From an uncultured Methanomicrobiales archaeon (GTDB lineage: Archaea; Halobacteriota; Methanomicrobia; Methanomicrobiales; Methanospirillaceae), in NCBI GenBank assembly GCA_949320185.1, contig CASGHK010000049.1:1-57210 (forward strand): a DNA stretch of 57,210 bases, read 5' to 3'. The notes beneath the pieces are model-generated. The model searched no databases. It was given only the letters and a program-made list of their open reading frames with translations, and was not told the origin of the DNA. The translations under genes were made by a program, and so were the position numbers. Each line of letters begins with the position of its first letter. Position 1 is the stretch's first letter. Positions 43,369-52,479 of this stretch are shown here, in pieces.

Positions 43369-46089
43369 ATGCTGACCCCCGAGCAGGAGCAGGCGATCGC
43401 ATTCGGCGATGGAAACCTGCACCTGGTCGCCTGTGCAGGCTCCGGGAAGACAGAGACCATCACGAGGCGCATCGCCCGCCTCGTCGCGGACGGTGTGCCA
43501 CCCGGCTCGATCGTTGCATTCACCTTCACGGACAAGGCAGCACGCGAGATGGCCGCCCGCGTCCGACGACACCTCGAGGCGCAGGTGCCCGGGCAGGCCG
43601 ACCTCGCCGGGATGTACGTGGGCACCATCCACGGCTACTGCCACCAGCGTCTCAAGGAGGCCGTGCCGAAATTTCGGACCTATGACCTCCTCGACGAGGA
43701 CCTCCGGCCACTCTTCTGCTATCGGCACTATACCGAGCTCGGCCTGGACCGGCTCCTGGATTACTATGAGGGCCAGCGCTTCTTCCCCTCGGCCTACGAT
43801 CTCATCCACGACTTCTGCCGGAACGCCGACCTCGTCCGCGACGAGATGATCGTGCCTACCGAGCTCTTTTCCCCCTTCCGCGACTGCTACCTCGCGTACC
43901 TCGAACGCCTCCACGACCTCCACTACCTCGACTTCGGGGGCATGATCGCGCATTATGTCGAGGCGCTCCTGGGCGATCCCGCCCTGCTGGCCCGCGAGAG
44001 GGAGCGTGTCCGTCACCTCGTCGTCGATGAGTACCAGGACGTCAACACTCTGCAGGAAGCCCTTATCCGCTTGATGGTCGGTGAAAACGGCAACCTCTGC
44101 GTTGTCGGCGACGACGACCAGTGCATCTACCAGTGGCGGGGATCGAACTACGAGAACATCATTACGTTTGGCGAGCGGTATCCCGCCGTCACCACGATCC
44201 GGGTGCAGCAGAACTTCAGGTCGACGCCGGCGCTCGTCACCGCCGCCGCGACGGTCATCGCCCGAAACCAGGGGCGGCTGCCGAAGGAGATGCTGCCATG
44301 GCGCGACGGGCAGTGCACGTCCGAGCGGGGCGACATCGTCACGTGCTTCTTCCGGCACGAGGCGGACGAGGTCGCAGCAGTCGTCGAACAGGTCCGCCGG
44401 CTCCACGGGCGCCCGTTTCGGGACAACCGCGGGACGACGCGCCCGCTGGAGTTCAGGGACATGGCGATACTGATGCGCTCGGTCAGGAGCCGTGCCCGGG
44501 CGCTCCTGGATGCCCTCTCCGGGGCCGGCATCCCCTTCATCGTCAAGGGCGGGAGGCTCTTCGAACGGCCCGAGGTCGACGTCGTCCTTCATGCCCTCGC
44601 ATACCTCGGGGGGCATCCGTACCCCCTCCACGACGCCGCCCCGCCGGTGGGAATCGACCATCTCCGGGAGGGCCATGAGCGGCTGGCAGGCTCGAGAGTC
44701 GACTCGGGATCCTTCGTCGCCGCGGTCGCCGCCGCCAGGGACGAGGCGCTCCGCGCGGAGGCCCTCAGCCTCCAGGCGCTCTTTCACCAGGTCCTCCGGG
44801 CGATGGGCGGAGACCGTGCGGCATTCCCCGAGACCTGGTATTACAACCTCGGACACCTCTCGCAGCTCGTCTCCGCCTTCGAGCACCTCTACCCGAGGAT
44901 CGGGCCACAGGAGATCAGGCTGTTCCTGGAGTATGTCAGGGACGACGCCTGGTCTCGCACGGAGGAGGGAAACCCGGGCGAGCTCGAACGACCGGACGCG
45001 GTGACGGTCTCGACGCTCCACAAGGCGAAGGGGCTCCAGTTCCCGGTCGTCTTCATGCCGCGGCTGAACATGGGGGAGTTCCCGTCCGACATGCCCGACA
45101 CCACGACCTGGTTCGTCCCGGCCACCCTCTTCGACCGGGAGCGATACAGAACAGGGATCGAGGACGAGCGTCGTCTCTTCTACGTGGGGATTACCCGGAG
45201 TGAGAAGTACCTCTTCCTTTCCGGTCACCATTACCCGCTTCTCGAAGGCTACCCGAGCAACCCCTCCATCTTCTTGAACGAGTATCCACGCGAGGACGCC
45301 GTCGATGCCTTTCCATTCCGGCCGTCCGTGGTCGAACCGCGTTCGGCCGAGGTGCCGATACCCTCGCACGAGCCGCCGGTCATCGAGACGAACTGGTCCG
45401 CGCTCCGGTACTACGCACGCTGTCCCCGTGACTACCAGATCCGGTACATCTACGGGTTCGACCCGATGCCGAAGGAGGAGATTGGCCTGGGGGAGGCAGT
45501 CCACTCGGTCCTCGCCGAGGTCCATCAGCGGGCGACATCCGGGCCGTTCGACGTGGCCGAGATACCGGGAATCGTCGACGAGCACCTTATCCTACGCTTT
45601 GCCGCGCCAGAGACCGTCGGGAGAATCCGGGAAATCGTCAAGCACCAGGCCACGCGGTACGTGCAGCGGAACACGCACGACTTTGTCCGCGTGTCGGGCG
45701 TGGAGGTCCCGTTCACCATCCCCGTGGGAAACGGGCTCGTGTCGGGTGCGATCGACCTGATGCTCCGGGACGGTGAAGGTATCGAGCTCCGCGACTTCAA
45801 GCTGACCGAATCGGGCGAGAGCGGGTTCCGCCTCGACACCGAGCGGCAGCTGCAGCTCTACGCGATCGCCGTACGGGCGCTCGGGCAGGAGGTGCGGCGT
45901 GCCGGCATCTACCACTTCGACACGGGGACCGTCGCCGAGGTCGACGTCAACCCCGAGGCCCTGGAGGAGGCTGGGTCAGCGATCGTGGGCATGATCGAGG
46001 GCATCCGCCGGTGCGAGTTTTCACCGACGCCGGAAGAGAGACGGTGCGCGAGCTGCGACTGGCGGTGCATCTGTAGCGAGACACCGTGA
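43369..46089 (+). CDS. UvrD/PcrA-type helicase fused to a PD-(D/E)XK nuclease with Fe-S cysteines
   Basis: The 906-residue protein has superfamily 1 helicase motifs: Q-motif LTPEQEQAI, Walker A CAGSGKT (Lys27), TFTDKAAREM, Walker B VVDEYQDVN (Asp220-Glu221), VGDDDQCIYQWRG, QNFRSTP and late VSTLHKAKGLQFPVVF. The C-terminal nuclease part has GEAVHSVL, GAIDLML, IELRDFKL and QLQLYA, a RecB/Cas4-type active site. CP near residue 685 and the end cluster CASCDWRCIC would hold a 4Fe-4S cluster. Helicase plus nuclease in one chain suggests DNA end processing in repair or defence. The gene is solitary. Confidence 0.88.
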   Translation: MLTPEQEQAIAFGDGNLHLVACAGSGKTETITRRIARLVADGVPPGSIVAFTFTDKAAREMAARVRRHLEAQVPGQADLAGMYVGTIHGYCHQRLKEAVPKFRTYDLLDEDLRPLFCYRHYTELGLDRLLDYYEGQRFFPSAYDLIHDFCRNADLVRDEMIVPTELFSPFRDCYLAYLERLHDLHYLDFGGMIAHYVEALLGDPALLARERERVRHLVVDEYQDVNTLQEALIRLMVGENGNLCVVGDDDQCIYQWRGSNYENIITFGERYPAVTTIRVQQNFRSTPALVTAAATVIARNQGRLPKEMLPWRDGQCTSERGDIVTCFFRHEADEVAAVVEQVRRLHGRPFRDNRGTTRPLEFRDMAILMRSVRSRARALLDALSGAGIPFIVKGGRLFERPEVDVVLHALAYLGGHPYPLHDAAPPVGIDHLREGHERLAGSRVDSGSFVAAVAAARDEALRAEALSLQALFHQVLRAMGGDRAAFPETWYYNLGHLSQLVSAFEHLYPRIGPQEIRLFLEYVRDDAWSRTEEGNPGELERPDAVTVSTLHKAKGLQFPVVFMPRLNMGEFPSDMPDTTTWFVPATLFDRERYRTGIEDERRLFYVGITRSEKYLFLSGHHYPLLEGYPSNPSIFLNEYPREDAVDAFPFRPSVVEPRSAEVPIPSHEPPVIETNWSALRYYARCPRDYQIRYIYGFDPMPKEEIGLGEAVHSVLAEVHQRATSGPFDVAEIPGIVDEHLILRFAAPETVGRIREIVKHQATRYVQRNTHDFVRVSGVEVPFTIPVGNGLVSGAIDLMLRDGEGIELRDFKLTESGESGFRLDTERQLQLYAIAVRALGQEVRRAGIYHFDTGTVAEVDVNPEALEEAGSAIVGMIEGIRRCEFSPTPEERRCASCDWRCICSETP

Positions 46090-46711
46090 GCCGGCCGGCA
46101 CGAGAGAGCCGAGGAGCCGGCAATAAGCTCGTCGAACGTTGGCAGGGACGATCTGTTAGCCAGGAGACGTCACGATCATAACCCGGTTGCCAGCCATCGC
46201 GTACCCCCGCGCCCGGTACCGCTTCAGGTCCTCGACATGCCCCGGCGCGTCGACATATGAAAGCCGCTCGGTGTCCCCGAGCAACACGAGCCGGCCCGTG
46301 CCGGCGCAGACCATCGTGCCCGGGAAACCCGCACACAGTCCCGGCTGGCCCATCGTTGGCCGTGAGACGAGGGCCAGTCGAACCGGGGGATGCCGCCGGC
46401 CTATCAAATATACCTGGGGGGCCGGCCAGCCATGCTCTCTTCGCAGGGGCCCTCGCACCCACCGGCGGTCTGCTGTCCTGCAGCCGGTACCCCCAAACGC
46501 GGTCGATCGAGCAGAACCGTTCGACCATCGGCTGCCCCGGTCGTGCCTCGCGACCTCCCGATCGACACCAGCTCGCCCCCGCCCCTGCGCTCTCCTGGTG
46601 TGTCCCGCAACCCCCGCGTTTGGCATGCCGGCAGGGCGGGCGCCTCCGGGCGGTCACTTCCCCGCGAGAACCGACGCATTAATAAGGCAAATTACGGAGA
46701 TGTGACACAGG
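46090..46711. other. 622-base region with at most one weak small gene
   Basis: Apart from the possible minus-strand frame at 46156-46353, nothing is supported. The last 50 bases include TTAATAAGGCAAATTACG, a probable promoter for the gene at 46712. Confidence 0.4.
46156..46353 (-). CDS. possible small protein, weak support
   Basis: A 65-codon frame reads with natural-looking composition in its latter part (RLVLLGDTERLSYVDAPGHV, YRARGYAMAGNRVMIVTSPG). The frame stays open upstream but becomes arginine-rich and artificial. It may be a small gene or the 3' end of a lost one. No family or ribosome site is recognised. Confidence 0.3.
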   Translation of the reverse strand: MGQPGLCAGFPGTMVCAGTGRLVLLGDTERLSYVDAPGHVEDLKRYRARGYAMAGNRVMIVTSPG

Positions 46712-47755
46712 ATGAGTACCATGCGGAAGCTGACGATCGGGGTGACGGTCAATCTCAAGAACTACGAGAGCCTCCGGCTCGAGGTCTCGGACGAGATCGA
46801 GGGGGAGGAGGGGGCGCGGGAACTCGCGCGGTTCCTCGACCACACCCTTGCCCTCTTCGGACGGGAGAACCCCGAAACGGCGGAGCTGGTCGGCCAGTAC
46901 CGCCGACGCGTGCTCGGCGGACTCTCGACCTCCGTCGGGCCGGCGGACGACGCCCCAGCCTCCGCACCGCGGTTCTCGCCAGAGCCCCCGGCAGCGGACG
47001 CGCCCACCCCCGTTCGCGCTGCACTCGCGCCCACACCCCCCGCTCCGTCCGCCCCCGGCACGGTTTCCGCGGCGAAGAAAGCGGCCAGCCCCGGTGGAAA
47101 GGCGACGCCTGCCACCGCCACTCCCGGTGCGACGGCGCCCCCCGCTCCGGAGGTGAGAGAGAGCCTGTCGTTCACGCCCGCCTCGCGCGTCATCCCCCCC
47201 GCCGCACCTGCGCCCGAGCCGCCCGTCGCACCGCCGAAGAAGGCGCCATCCCCAGTGACGCCGCCACCGGAGCCCACGCCACCGCTCGTCACGAAAGCGC
47301 AGGCACCTGCGGCGAAACCGGCCGGTGCCGCGACTGCCACAGCGAAGGCTACGCCGGCACCGGGGGCCGCATCGCCCGCCGCTCCCGTGGCCGAACCCTC
47401 AATCGAAGAGCCGAAGCAGACGGTTCCCGCATCGAAGCCCGCTCCCGAAGCGAAGCCGGCGACGACCACGGCACCTCAAGCGGGGTCCGCACACCCCGGC
47501 CCGAAGCCGCTACCCATGACGGGTGATGCGCCTGCCCCTGCGGCCACAACCCCAATCTCCGAGCCTTCCGCCGGACCGACGAAGACCCCTCCGGCAGAGA
47601 CGCTGGTCCCGAAGCCCGCTGCGAAGGCGCCGGTCCTCACGCCGACCGGGGCTGTCTGCGAGGACTGCGGGGTGCCCGTCTCCGTCGCCGAGGAGAGGGC
47701 GAGCCGGCTCTTCGCCTCCAGGACCCTCTGCAAGCGCTGCCTCCAGAAGATTTAG
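46712..47755 (+). CDS. protein with long Pro/Ala linker and C-terminal zinc ribbon, encoded before orc1/cdc6
   Basis: The 347-residue protein has three parts. A compact N-terminal domain covers about residues 1-72 (LTIGVTVNLKNYESLRLEVS, then helix ARELARFLDHTLALFG). About 230 residues of Pro/Ala/Lys-rich, presumably disordered linker follow. A C-terminal treble-clef or ribbon has CEDCG and CKRC (about 313-345). No enzyme motif is visible. It is 12 bases upstream of orc1/cdc6 and surely co-transcribed, so a role near replication initiation is plausible but unproven. Confidence 0.75.
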   Translation: MSTMRKLTIGVTVNLKNYESLRLEVSDEIEGEEGARELARFLDHTLALFGRENPETAELVGQYRRRVLGGLSTSVGPADDAPASAPRFSPEPPAADAPTPVRAALAPTPPAPSAPGTVSAAKKAASPGGKATPATATPGATAPPAPEVRESLSFTPASRVIPPAAPAPEPPVAPPKKAPSPVTPPPEPTPPLVTKAQAPAAKPAGAATATAKATPAPGAASPAAPVAEPSIEEPKQTVPASKPAPEAKPATTTAPQAGSAHPGPKPLPMTGDAPAPAATTPISEPSAGPTKTPPAETLVPKPAAKAPVLTPTGAVCEDCGVPVSVAEERASRLFASRTLCKRCLQKI

Positions 47756-47767
47756 GAGGCCCGGACC

Positions 47768-48898
47768 GTGCCCGTGAAACACCAGCTTCTCAGGTGGGAC
47801 GAGACTCTCTTTCGCGACCCCGAGGTCTTCGATCCCGACTTCGTACCCGAGCAGTTCGACTTCCGCGAGGAGCAAACGAGGGAGCTCGCCTTCCAGCTCC
47901 GCCCCGGGCTCCACGGCGCCCGGCCGATGAACACCGTCTGCCGCGGGCTCCCCGGGACGGGCAAGACCACGACCGTCCGCAAGCTCTTCAACGAGATCGA
48001 GGAGACAACCAAGTCGCTCGTCCCGGTCTATATCAACTGCCAGATCGACAACACCACCTTCGGTATCATCTCCGAGGTCTACCACCGGCTCTCGGGCCAC
48101 CTCCCCCGCGCCTCCGGGACCTCGACCAAGAAGGTCTTCGACGCGGTGGCACGCATCCTCGAGCGCGAGCACAGGATGCTCGTGGTCGCCCTCGACGACG
48201 CGAACTACCTCCTCTACGAGAACGAGCTGAACCGGGTCCTCTACTCGCTGTTGCGGACCCACGAGGTCTACCCGGGGACCAAGATCGGCGTGGTCGTCAT
48301 CCTCTCCGACCTCGCGGTCAACCTCGCCGAGCGGCTTGATGCCCGGGTCCACTCCATCTTCCGCCCTGGCGAGGTCTACTTCTCTCCCTACTCGGCCACC
48401 GAGGTCGAGGAGATCCTGAACGCACGGGCCCGCCAGGGGTTCTACCCCAACGTTCTCTCCCCCGAGATGCTCTCGGTCGTCGTCGATCAGACCATGAAGG
48501 GCGGTGACCTCCGGGTCGGCATCGACCTCCTCAAGCGGGCCGGCATCGCTGCGGAGATGGACGGGCGCCGGCGGATCGAGGAGGAGGACGTCTCGCGCGC
48601 GTACTCCGCCTCGCGGTTCCTCCACCTCGACGCAGTGATTCGGACGCTCCAGGAGGAGGAGAAGACCCTGCTCCGTCTCCTCGCCGAGAACCAGACCGAC
48701 AATGAAGAGCTCACCGGCGGCGAGTTCTATGAACTGGTCAGGCAGAGACTGCCTCTCGGGTACACGCGGTACTACGAGATCGTGACCAAGCTCGAGTCGA
48801 TGCGCCTGATCGACGTCAACTACCGGTCCGGCCGCGGGCGTTCCCGGGCGATCGCGCTCCGTTACGAGCCCGATCAGATCCTGGGCCGGCTCAGATAG
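47768..48898 (+). CDS. cdc6: Orc1/Cdc6-family replication initiator
   Basis: This 376-residue AAA+ protein binds replication origins and loads MCM. Walker A GLPGTGKTTT is at residues 60-69 (Lys66), Walker B VVALDDAN around Asp143-Asp144, and sensor 1 near VVVILSD. The lid follows (GGDLRVGIDLLKRAG), then a C-terminal winged helix (about 295-376). Length is typical. Archaeal origins usually lie beside such genes. No clear origin recognition boxes are visible in the 67-base downstream gap or the upstream gene, so whether the origin is here is open. Confidence 0.92.
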   Translation: MPVKHQLLRWDETLFRDPEVFDPDFVPEQFDFREEQTRELAFQLRPGLHGARPMNTVCRGLPGTGKTTTVRKLFNEIEETTKSLVPVYINCQIDNTTFGIISEVYHRLSGHLPRASGTSTKKVFDAVARILEREHRMLVVALDDANYLLYENELNRVLYSLLRTHEVYPGTKIGVVVILSDLAVNLAERLDARVHSIFRPGEVYFSPYSATEVEEILNARARQGFYPNVLSPEMLSVVVDQTMKGGDLRVGIDLLKRAGIAAEMDGRRRIEEEDVSRAYSASRFLHLDAVIRTLQEEEKTLLRLLAENQTDNEELTGGEFYELVRQRLPLGYTRYYEIVTKLESMRLIDVNYRSGRGRSRAIALRYEPDQILGRLR

Positions 48899-48965
48899 CC
48901 CGGACAGTTTTGGCAAGTCTTATCTCTTTTGCAACCGTCCTTATTGGCATACGGGGGTTCTGCGT

Positions 48966-49913
48966 GTGCTCAGCGTAAATGAACTGGCATTGGAGATATT
49001 TGAGAACCTGGCCGAATTCGCGGAGGAGTTCAACGCCGCCTACCACGAGCTCGGCAACGGGGCCCGAATCGTCGACTGCGGGGTCAGCACCCGGGGCGGA
49101 TATGCCGCCGGGCGCGCCTTCACCGAGATCTGCATGGGCGGACTGGGCGAAGTCGACTTCACGATGGGCGAGATCAGGGGCATCCCGATGCCCTTCATCG
49201 AGGTCAATACCGACTTTCCGTCGATCGCCTGCCTCGGTGCTCAGAAGGCCGGGTGGACCGTCAAGGTCGGCAACTACTTCGCGATGGGTTCAGGCCCGGC
49301 GCGGGCGCTCTCGCTCAAGCCGAAGCATACCTACGAGGTGATCGGGTACGAAGACGACTTCGACTCCGCAATCATCGCTCTCGAGTCCGATCACCTGCCA
49401 AACGGCGAGGTGATGGAGAAGATCGCGTCCGAGTGCCACGTCGATGTCGGGAACGTCTGCGCCGTTGTTGCGCCAACGGCCTCGCTCGTCGGTTCGATCC
49501 AGGTCTCCGGCCGCTGTGTCGAGACCGCGATCTACAAGCTGAACGAGCTCGGCTTCGACACGACCAAGATCTCTGCCGCGATCGGCACCGCACCGGTGCC
49601 CCCGGTCAAGAAGGACGCGACGAAGGCGATGGGAACGACCAACGACGCGACCATCTACCACGGCAGGATCATGCTCACGATGCGCGCGCCCGAGATCAAG
49701 GACTACCTGGACCGGATCCCGTCCAACAAGTCGAAGGGATATGGCAAGCCGTTCTACGAGATCTTCAAGGAGGCGAACTTCGACTTCTACCAGATCGACA
49801 CGTCCCTCTTCTCGCCGGCGGAGGTCGTCATCAACGAGCTGGACGAGGGTGTCGTCTACCACGTCGGCGCCGTCAACCCCGAAGTAACGCTGAAGTCGTT
49901 CGGACTTCTCTGA
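48966..49913 (+). CDS. mch: methenyltetrahydromethanopterin cyclohydrolase
   Basis: Mch interconverts formyl- and methenyl-tetrahydromethanopterin in the CO2-reducing pathway of methanogenesis. The 315-residue protein has family blocks GARIVDCGVSTRGGYAAGRA, NTDFPSIACLGAQKAGW, ALSLKPKHTYEVIGYEDD, GRCVETAIYKLNELGFD and YGKPFYEIFKEANFDFY. The GTG start at 48966 gives normal length. It is transcribed alone and followed by a T-rich terminator. Confidence 0.96.
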   Translation: MLSVNELALEIFENLAEFAEEFNAAYHELGNGARIVDCGVSTRGGYAAGRAFTEICMGGLGEVDFTMGEIRGIPMPFIEVNTDFPSIACLGAQKAGWTVKVGNYFAMGSGPARALSLKPKHTYEVIGYEDDFDSAIIALESDHLPNGEVMEKIASECHVDVGNVCAVVAPTASLVGSIQVSGRCVETAIYKLNELGFDTTKISAAIGTAPVPPVKKDATKAMGTTNDATIYHGRIMLTMRAPEIKDYLDRIPSNKSKGYGKPFYEIFKEANFDFYQIDTSLFSPAEVVINELDEGVVYHVGAVNPEVTLKSFGLL

Positions 49914-49933
49914 ACACCTTTTTTAAAAAAATG
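49914..49933 (+). terminator. T-rich terminator after mch
   Basis: The sequence CCTTTTTTTAAAAAAATGAG directly follows the mch stop. A run of seven T residues is a typical archaeal intrinsic terminator; the complementary A run can serve the convergent gene ending at 49941. Confidence 0.6.
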
Positions 49934-49940
49934 AGGGCGG

Positions 49941-50357
49941 TTACTGCTTACGGCAGGAGACGTCCATGACACCGTGCCGGACCTGGTAGAAACTGTGCCG
50001 GATATCGATCGGGACCGGGAGGTCGATCTCGGTCACCTGGTCGTCCATCACGATCCGGATCTGGTGGGGCAAAATGTCGACGTACGGCGCGGTCCGGAGG
50101 TCTGCCGGCACCCGTGCCGTGACGTAGACCTCATCCCGCCCCTCGACGCATTCGTACTCGATCACGCGTTCGTCCTCGCTGGTTCCCGGCTCGAAGCGCC
50201 CGTCTCCAGGGGCGTTCACCATGCCGGCACCCGTCATGACGGTGAAACCGACCACCTGGCCCGGTTCCGGCTGCGGCAGGCTCCGGAGCAGGTGTTCGAG
50301 CAGGCGCGCCAGATTCCGGAAGGTCTCATCATCGGAGTTACTCGGCATCGGCACCAC
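49941..50357 (-). CDS. Hsp20/CS-domain-like protein
   Basis: The 138-residue product has a helical N-terminus (DDETFRNLARLLEHLLRSLP) and a beta-sandwich resembling an alpha-crystallin/CS domain: VIEYECVEGRDEVYVTARVP, then HQIRIVMDDQVTEIDLPVP. Similar small proteins occur in methanogens and gas-vesicle clusters (GvpH-like), but no gas vesicle genes are here. It overlaps the preceding ArsR-type regulator by 20 bases and is coupled to it. The start may be the second ATG at 50348. Confidence 0.7.
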   Translation of the reverse strand: MVPMPSNSDDETFRNLARLLEHLLRSLPQPEPGQVVGFTVMTGAGMVNAPGDGRFEPGTSEDERVIEYECVEGRDEVYVTARVPADLRTAPYVDILPHQIRIVMDDQVTEIDLPVPIDIRHSFYQVRHGVMDVSCRKQ

Positions 50358-50961
50358 ACAGACGATACTGGGATCCTTCGGCCCGGACGACCCCTGTCGA
50401 TTGGAGGTGCGCCAGGCGGCCGTTCAGTTCATGGACCGGGAGCCCGGTCAGTTCGAGGAGGGCTTCGACGGTCGGCGCCCCGAGAGAGAGGGCGAGCAGG
50501 AGATCGACATCGGTCTCGCTCTCGATTATCCCCTCACCGCACTTAATGAGATCGGTCAGTTTCTGCTGGATCTCACGGTCAACTCCCTCCAGGTTCGCGA
50601 GAAGGTGCTCCCGTGTCTCGAGGAGCCCGCGGAGCTGGTGAAGGCGGTGAACCACCAGCGCCGTCCTTCCGGGCGGGGTGACAGCCGGTTGGCCGGCGCG
50701 CGTCACCCGCACTGCGATCGAGACGTCGAGCTCCTGGTAGAGAAAGTAGTACTTTCGCCTCCGTTCGTCCAGGCTGAACCCGATCAGCCGCTCTCGCTCG
50801 AGCAGGGCCAGGTGTTCGATGACGACCTTGGGGGAGAGGAGGAGGCGGTCCGAGATCTCGGTCACGTAGCAGGGCTTCTGGTGGAGAAGGTCAAGAATTC
50901 GCCGCCGGTTCCGGTTGCCGAGCAGGTCGAGAAGACGTGAGATGTCGTCGTGCTCGAGCAT
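50338..50961 (-). CDS. ArsR-type winged-helix transcription regulator
   Basis: The 207-residue protein has an N-terminal winged helix (NRNRRRILDLLHQKPCYVTE, then ISDRLLLSPKVVIEHLALLE; wing RRRKYYFLYQELDV). A helical middle (about 105-145) is followed by a second helix-turn-helix-like part at the C-terminus (APTVEALLELTGLPVHELNG). The one-gene spacing to the Hsp20-like gene suggests stress-linked control. The inverted repeat just ahead of its start suggests autoregulation. Confidence 0.85.
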   Translation of the reverse strand: MLEHDDISRLLDLLGNRNRRRILDLLHQKPCYVTEISDRLLLSPKVVIEHLALLERERLIGFSLDERRRKYYFLYQELDVSIAVRVTRAGQPAVTPPGRTALVVHRLHQLRGLLETREHLLANLEGVDREIQQKLTDLIKCGEGIIESETDVDLLLALSLGAPTVEALLELTGLPVHELNGRLAHLQSTGVVRAEGSQYRLCGADAE

Positions 50962-50964
50962 GAT

Positions 50965-50977
50965 TCACTGAAAGTGA
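50965..50977 (-). promoter_or_regulatory. inverted repeat upstream of the ArsR-type regulator
   Basis: TCACT-GAA-AGTGA is an exact 5+5 repeat 4 bases before the start codon at 50961, with an AT-rich TATA-like stretch (AAATTTTAAATTC on the minus strand) about 20-30 bases upstream. The geometry fits an autorepressor site. Confidence 0.5.
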
Positions 50978-50997
50978 GTGATAAGAATTTAAAATTT

Positions 50998-52473
50998 TTA
51001 TTGCTCGAACATCCGGTAGTTCGGGGCCTCGTCCGTGATGAGGATGTTGTGTGGGTGGCTCTCACCGAACCCTGCCGCGGTAATCCGGACGAACCGGCCG
51101 CCCTCCCGAAGCCCGCTGATCGTCGCAGACCCGGTGTACCCCATCGACGACTTCAGGCCGCCGACGAGCTGGTAGATCGTGTCCGAGACGCGGCCCACGT
51201 ACGGCGTCGCGCCCTCGACGCCCTCGGGGACGAACTTGGTCCTCCCGATCTCCTTCTTCTGGAAGTACCGGTCCGAGGACTGCCCGGTCGTCATCACGCC
51301 GAGCGAGCCCATCCCACGGTACTGCTTGTACCGCCGACCCTTGATCGCGACGATCCTCCCCGGGGATTCGTCTGTCCCGGCGAGGAGCGACCCGAGCATC
51401 ACCGATTCAGCTCCGGCGGCGATCGCCTTTGCGATGTCGCCCGAGAACCGGACACCGCCATCGGCGCAGACCGGCACGTCGGCCGGTCCGGCGATGTCGG
51501 CGACCGCTGCAATCGCGCTGATCTGTGGGATGCCCACACCGGCGACGATACGGGTGGTGCAGATCGAACCCGGACCGATCCCGACCTTGAGCCCGTCCAC
51601 GCTCCCGATGAGGGCCTCGGCAGCGGCGCGGGTGGCAATGTTGCCGGCCATGACGTCGACATCGACCGAGCCCTTGATCTCCTGGACCGCGCGGACCACG
51701 TTCAGGTTGTGCCCGTGGGCGCAGTCCACGACAAGGGCGTCAGCGCCCGCCTCGACGAGAGCCATCGCCCGCGGGTGGTCGAACGGTCCGACCGCGGCGG
51801 CGACATACAGGTTCCCGGCCCGGTCCCGGACCGCACGCGGGTACTGGTGCTTCTCGAGCACGTCCTGCATCGTTATGATCCCAATCAGATGCCCCCCGTC
51901 GTCCGTGACCGGCAGCCGCTCGACCTTGTTGGTATACATCGTCTCGAGCGCGTCCTCCATCGTGAACGACTCATCCGCCGTGATCGGTGACGGGGTCATG
52001 ATCGCCCGGATCGATTCGCGGCCCCGCCGGTTGGCGATGGCACGTACATCGCGCCGCGAGACGATCCCGATCACCCGGTCGGTCTGGTCCACCACCGGCA
52101 CGCCGCCGATGCCGTGCCGGCTCATCAACTCCTCCACCTCGGACACGGTGGCATCGGGGCCCACGGACTGGACCTGGCGCTCGACCAGCTCCTCCGCCTG
52201 CTTGACCAGCACCACGTTCCGGCACTCCTCTTCGACCGGAAGGTTGCGGTGGATCACCCCGATCCCCCCCTCGCGCGCGATCGCGATCGCCATCGCCGCC
52301 TCGGTGACCGTGTCCATCGCCGCAGAGACCAGCGGGATGTTGAGACGGATACCCCGTGTGAACCGGGAGGAGACGTCGGCCTGGTCTGGTTCGACCCGGG
52401 AGGCCGCCGGCTCCAGCAGCACGTCGTCGAAGGTCAGGGCAAGAGGTGCATTCTCGATCTTGTGTGCGAACAT
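50998..52473 (-). CDS. guaB: inosine-5'-monophosphate dehydrogenase
   Basis: GuaB oxidises IMP to XMP, the committed step of GMP synthesis. The 491-residue protein has the TIM barrel start LTFDDVLLEPAAS. Two CBS modules are inserted (about residues 95-215), then KVGIGPGSICTTRIVAGVG with the catalytic Cys, and the flap YRGMGSLGVM. The C-terminal GGLKSSMGYTGS is present. It lies 6 bases downstream of mfnB on the same strand, so the two are likely co-transcribed. Confidence 0.96.
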   Translation of the reverse strand: MFAHKIENAPLALTFDDVLLEPAASRVEPDQADVSSRFTRGIRLNIPLVSAAMDTVTEAAMAIAIAREGGIGVIHRNLPVEEECRNVVLVKQAEELVERQVQSVGPDATVSEVEELMSRHGIGGVPVVDQTDRVIGIVSRRDVRAIANRRGRESIRAIMTPSPITADESFTMEDALETMYTNKVERLPVTDDGGHLIGIITMQDVLEKHQYPRAVRDRAGNLYVAAAVGPFDHPRAMALVEAGADALVVDCAHGHNLNVVRAVQEIKGSVDVDVMAGNIATRAAAEALIGSVDGLKVGIGPGSICTTRIVAGVGIPQISAIAAVADIAGPADVPVCADGGVRFSGDIAKAIAAGAESVMLGSLLAGTDESPGRIVAIKGRRYKQYRGMGSLGVMTTGQSSDRYFQKKEIGRTKFVPEGVEGATPYVGRVSDTIYQLVGGLKSSMGYTGSATISGLREGGRFVRITAAGFGESHPHNILITDEAPNYRMFEQ

Positions 52474-52479
52474 AAGCCC

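Noticed and set aside
43306-45585. 759-codon open frame on the minus strand
   Set aside because: It is fully antisense to the helicase-nuclease gene; the translation is charged and repetitive with no family signature, as expected for shadow frames in GC-rich DNA.
48899-48965. Replication origin between orc1/cdc6 and mch
   Set aside because: The gap is only 67 bases, with no recognisable origin boxes or repeats; an origin nearby would need skew analysis to support it.
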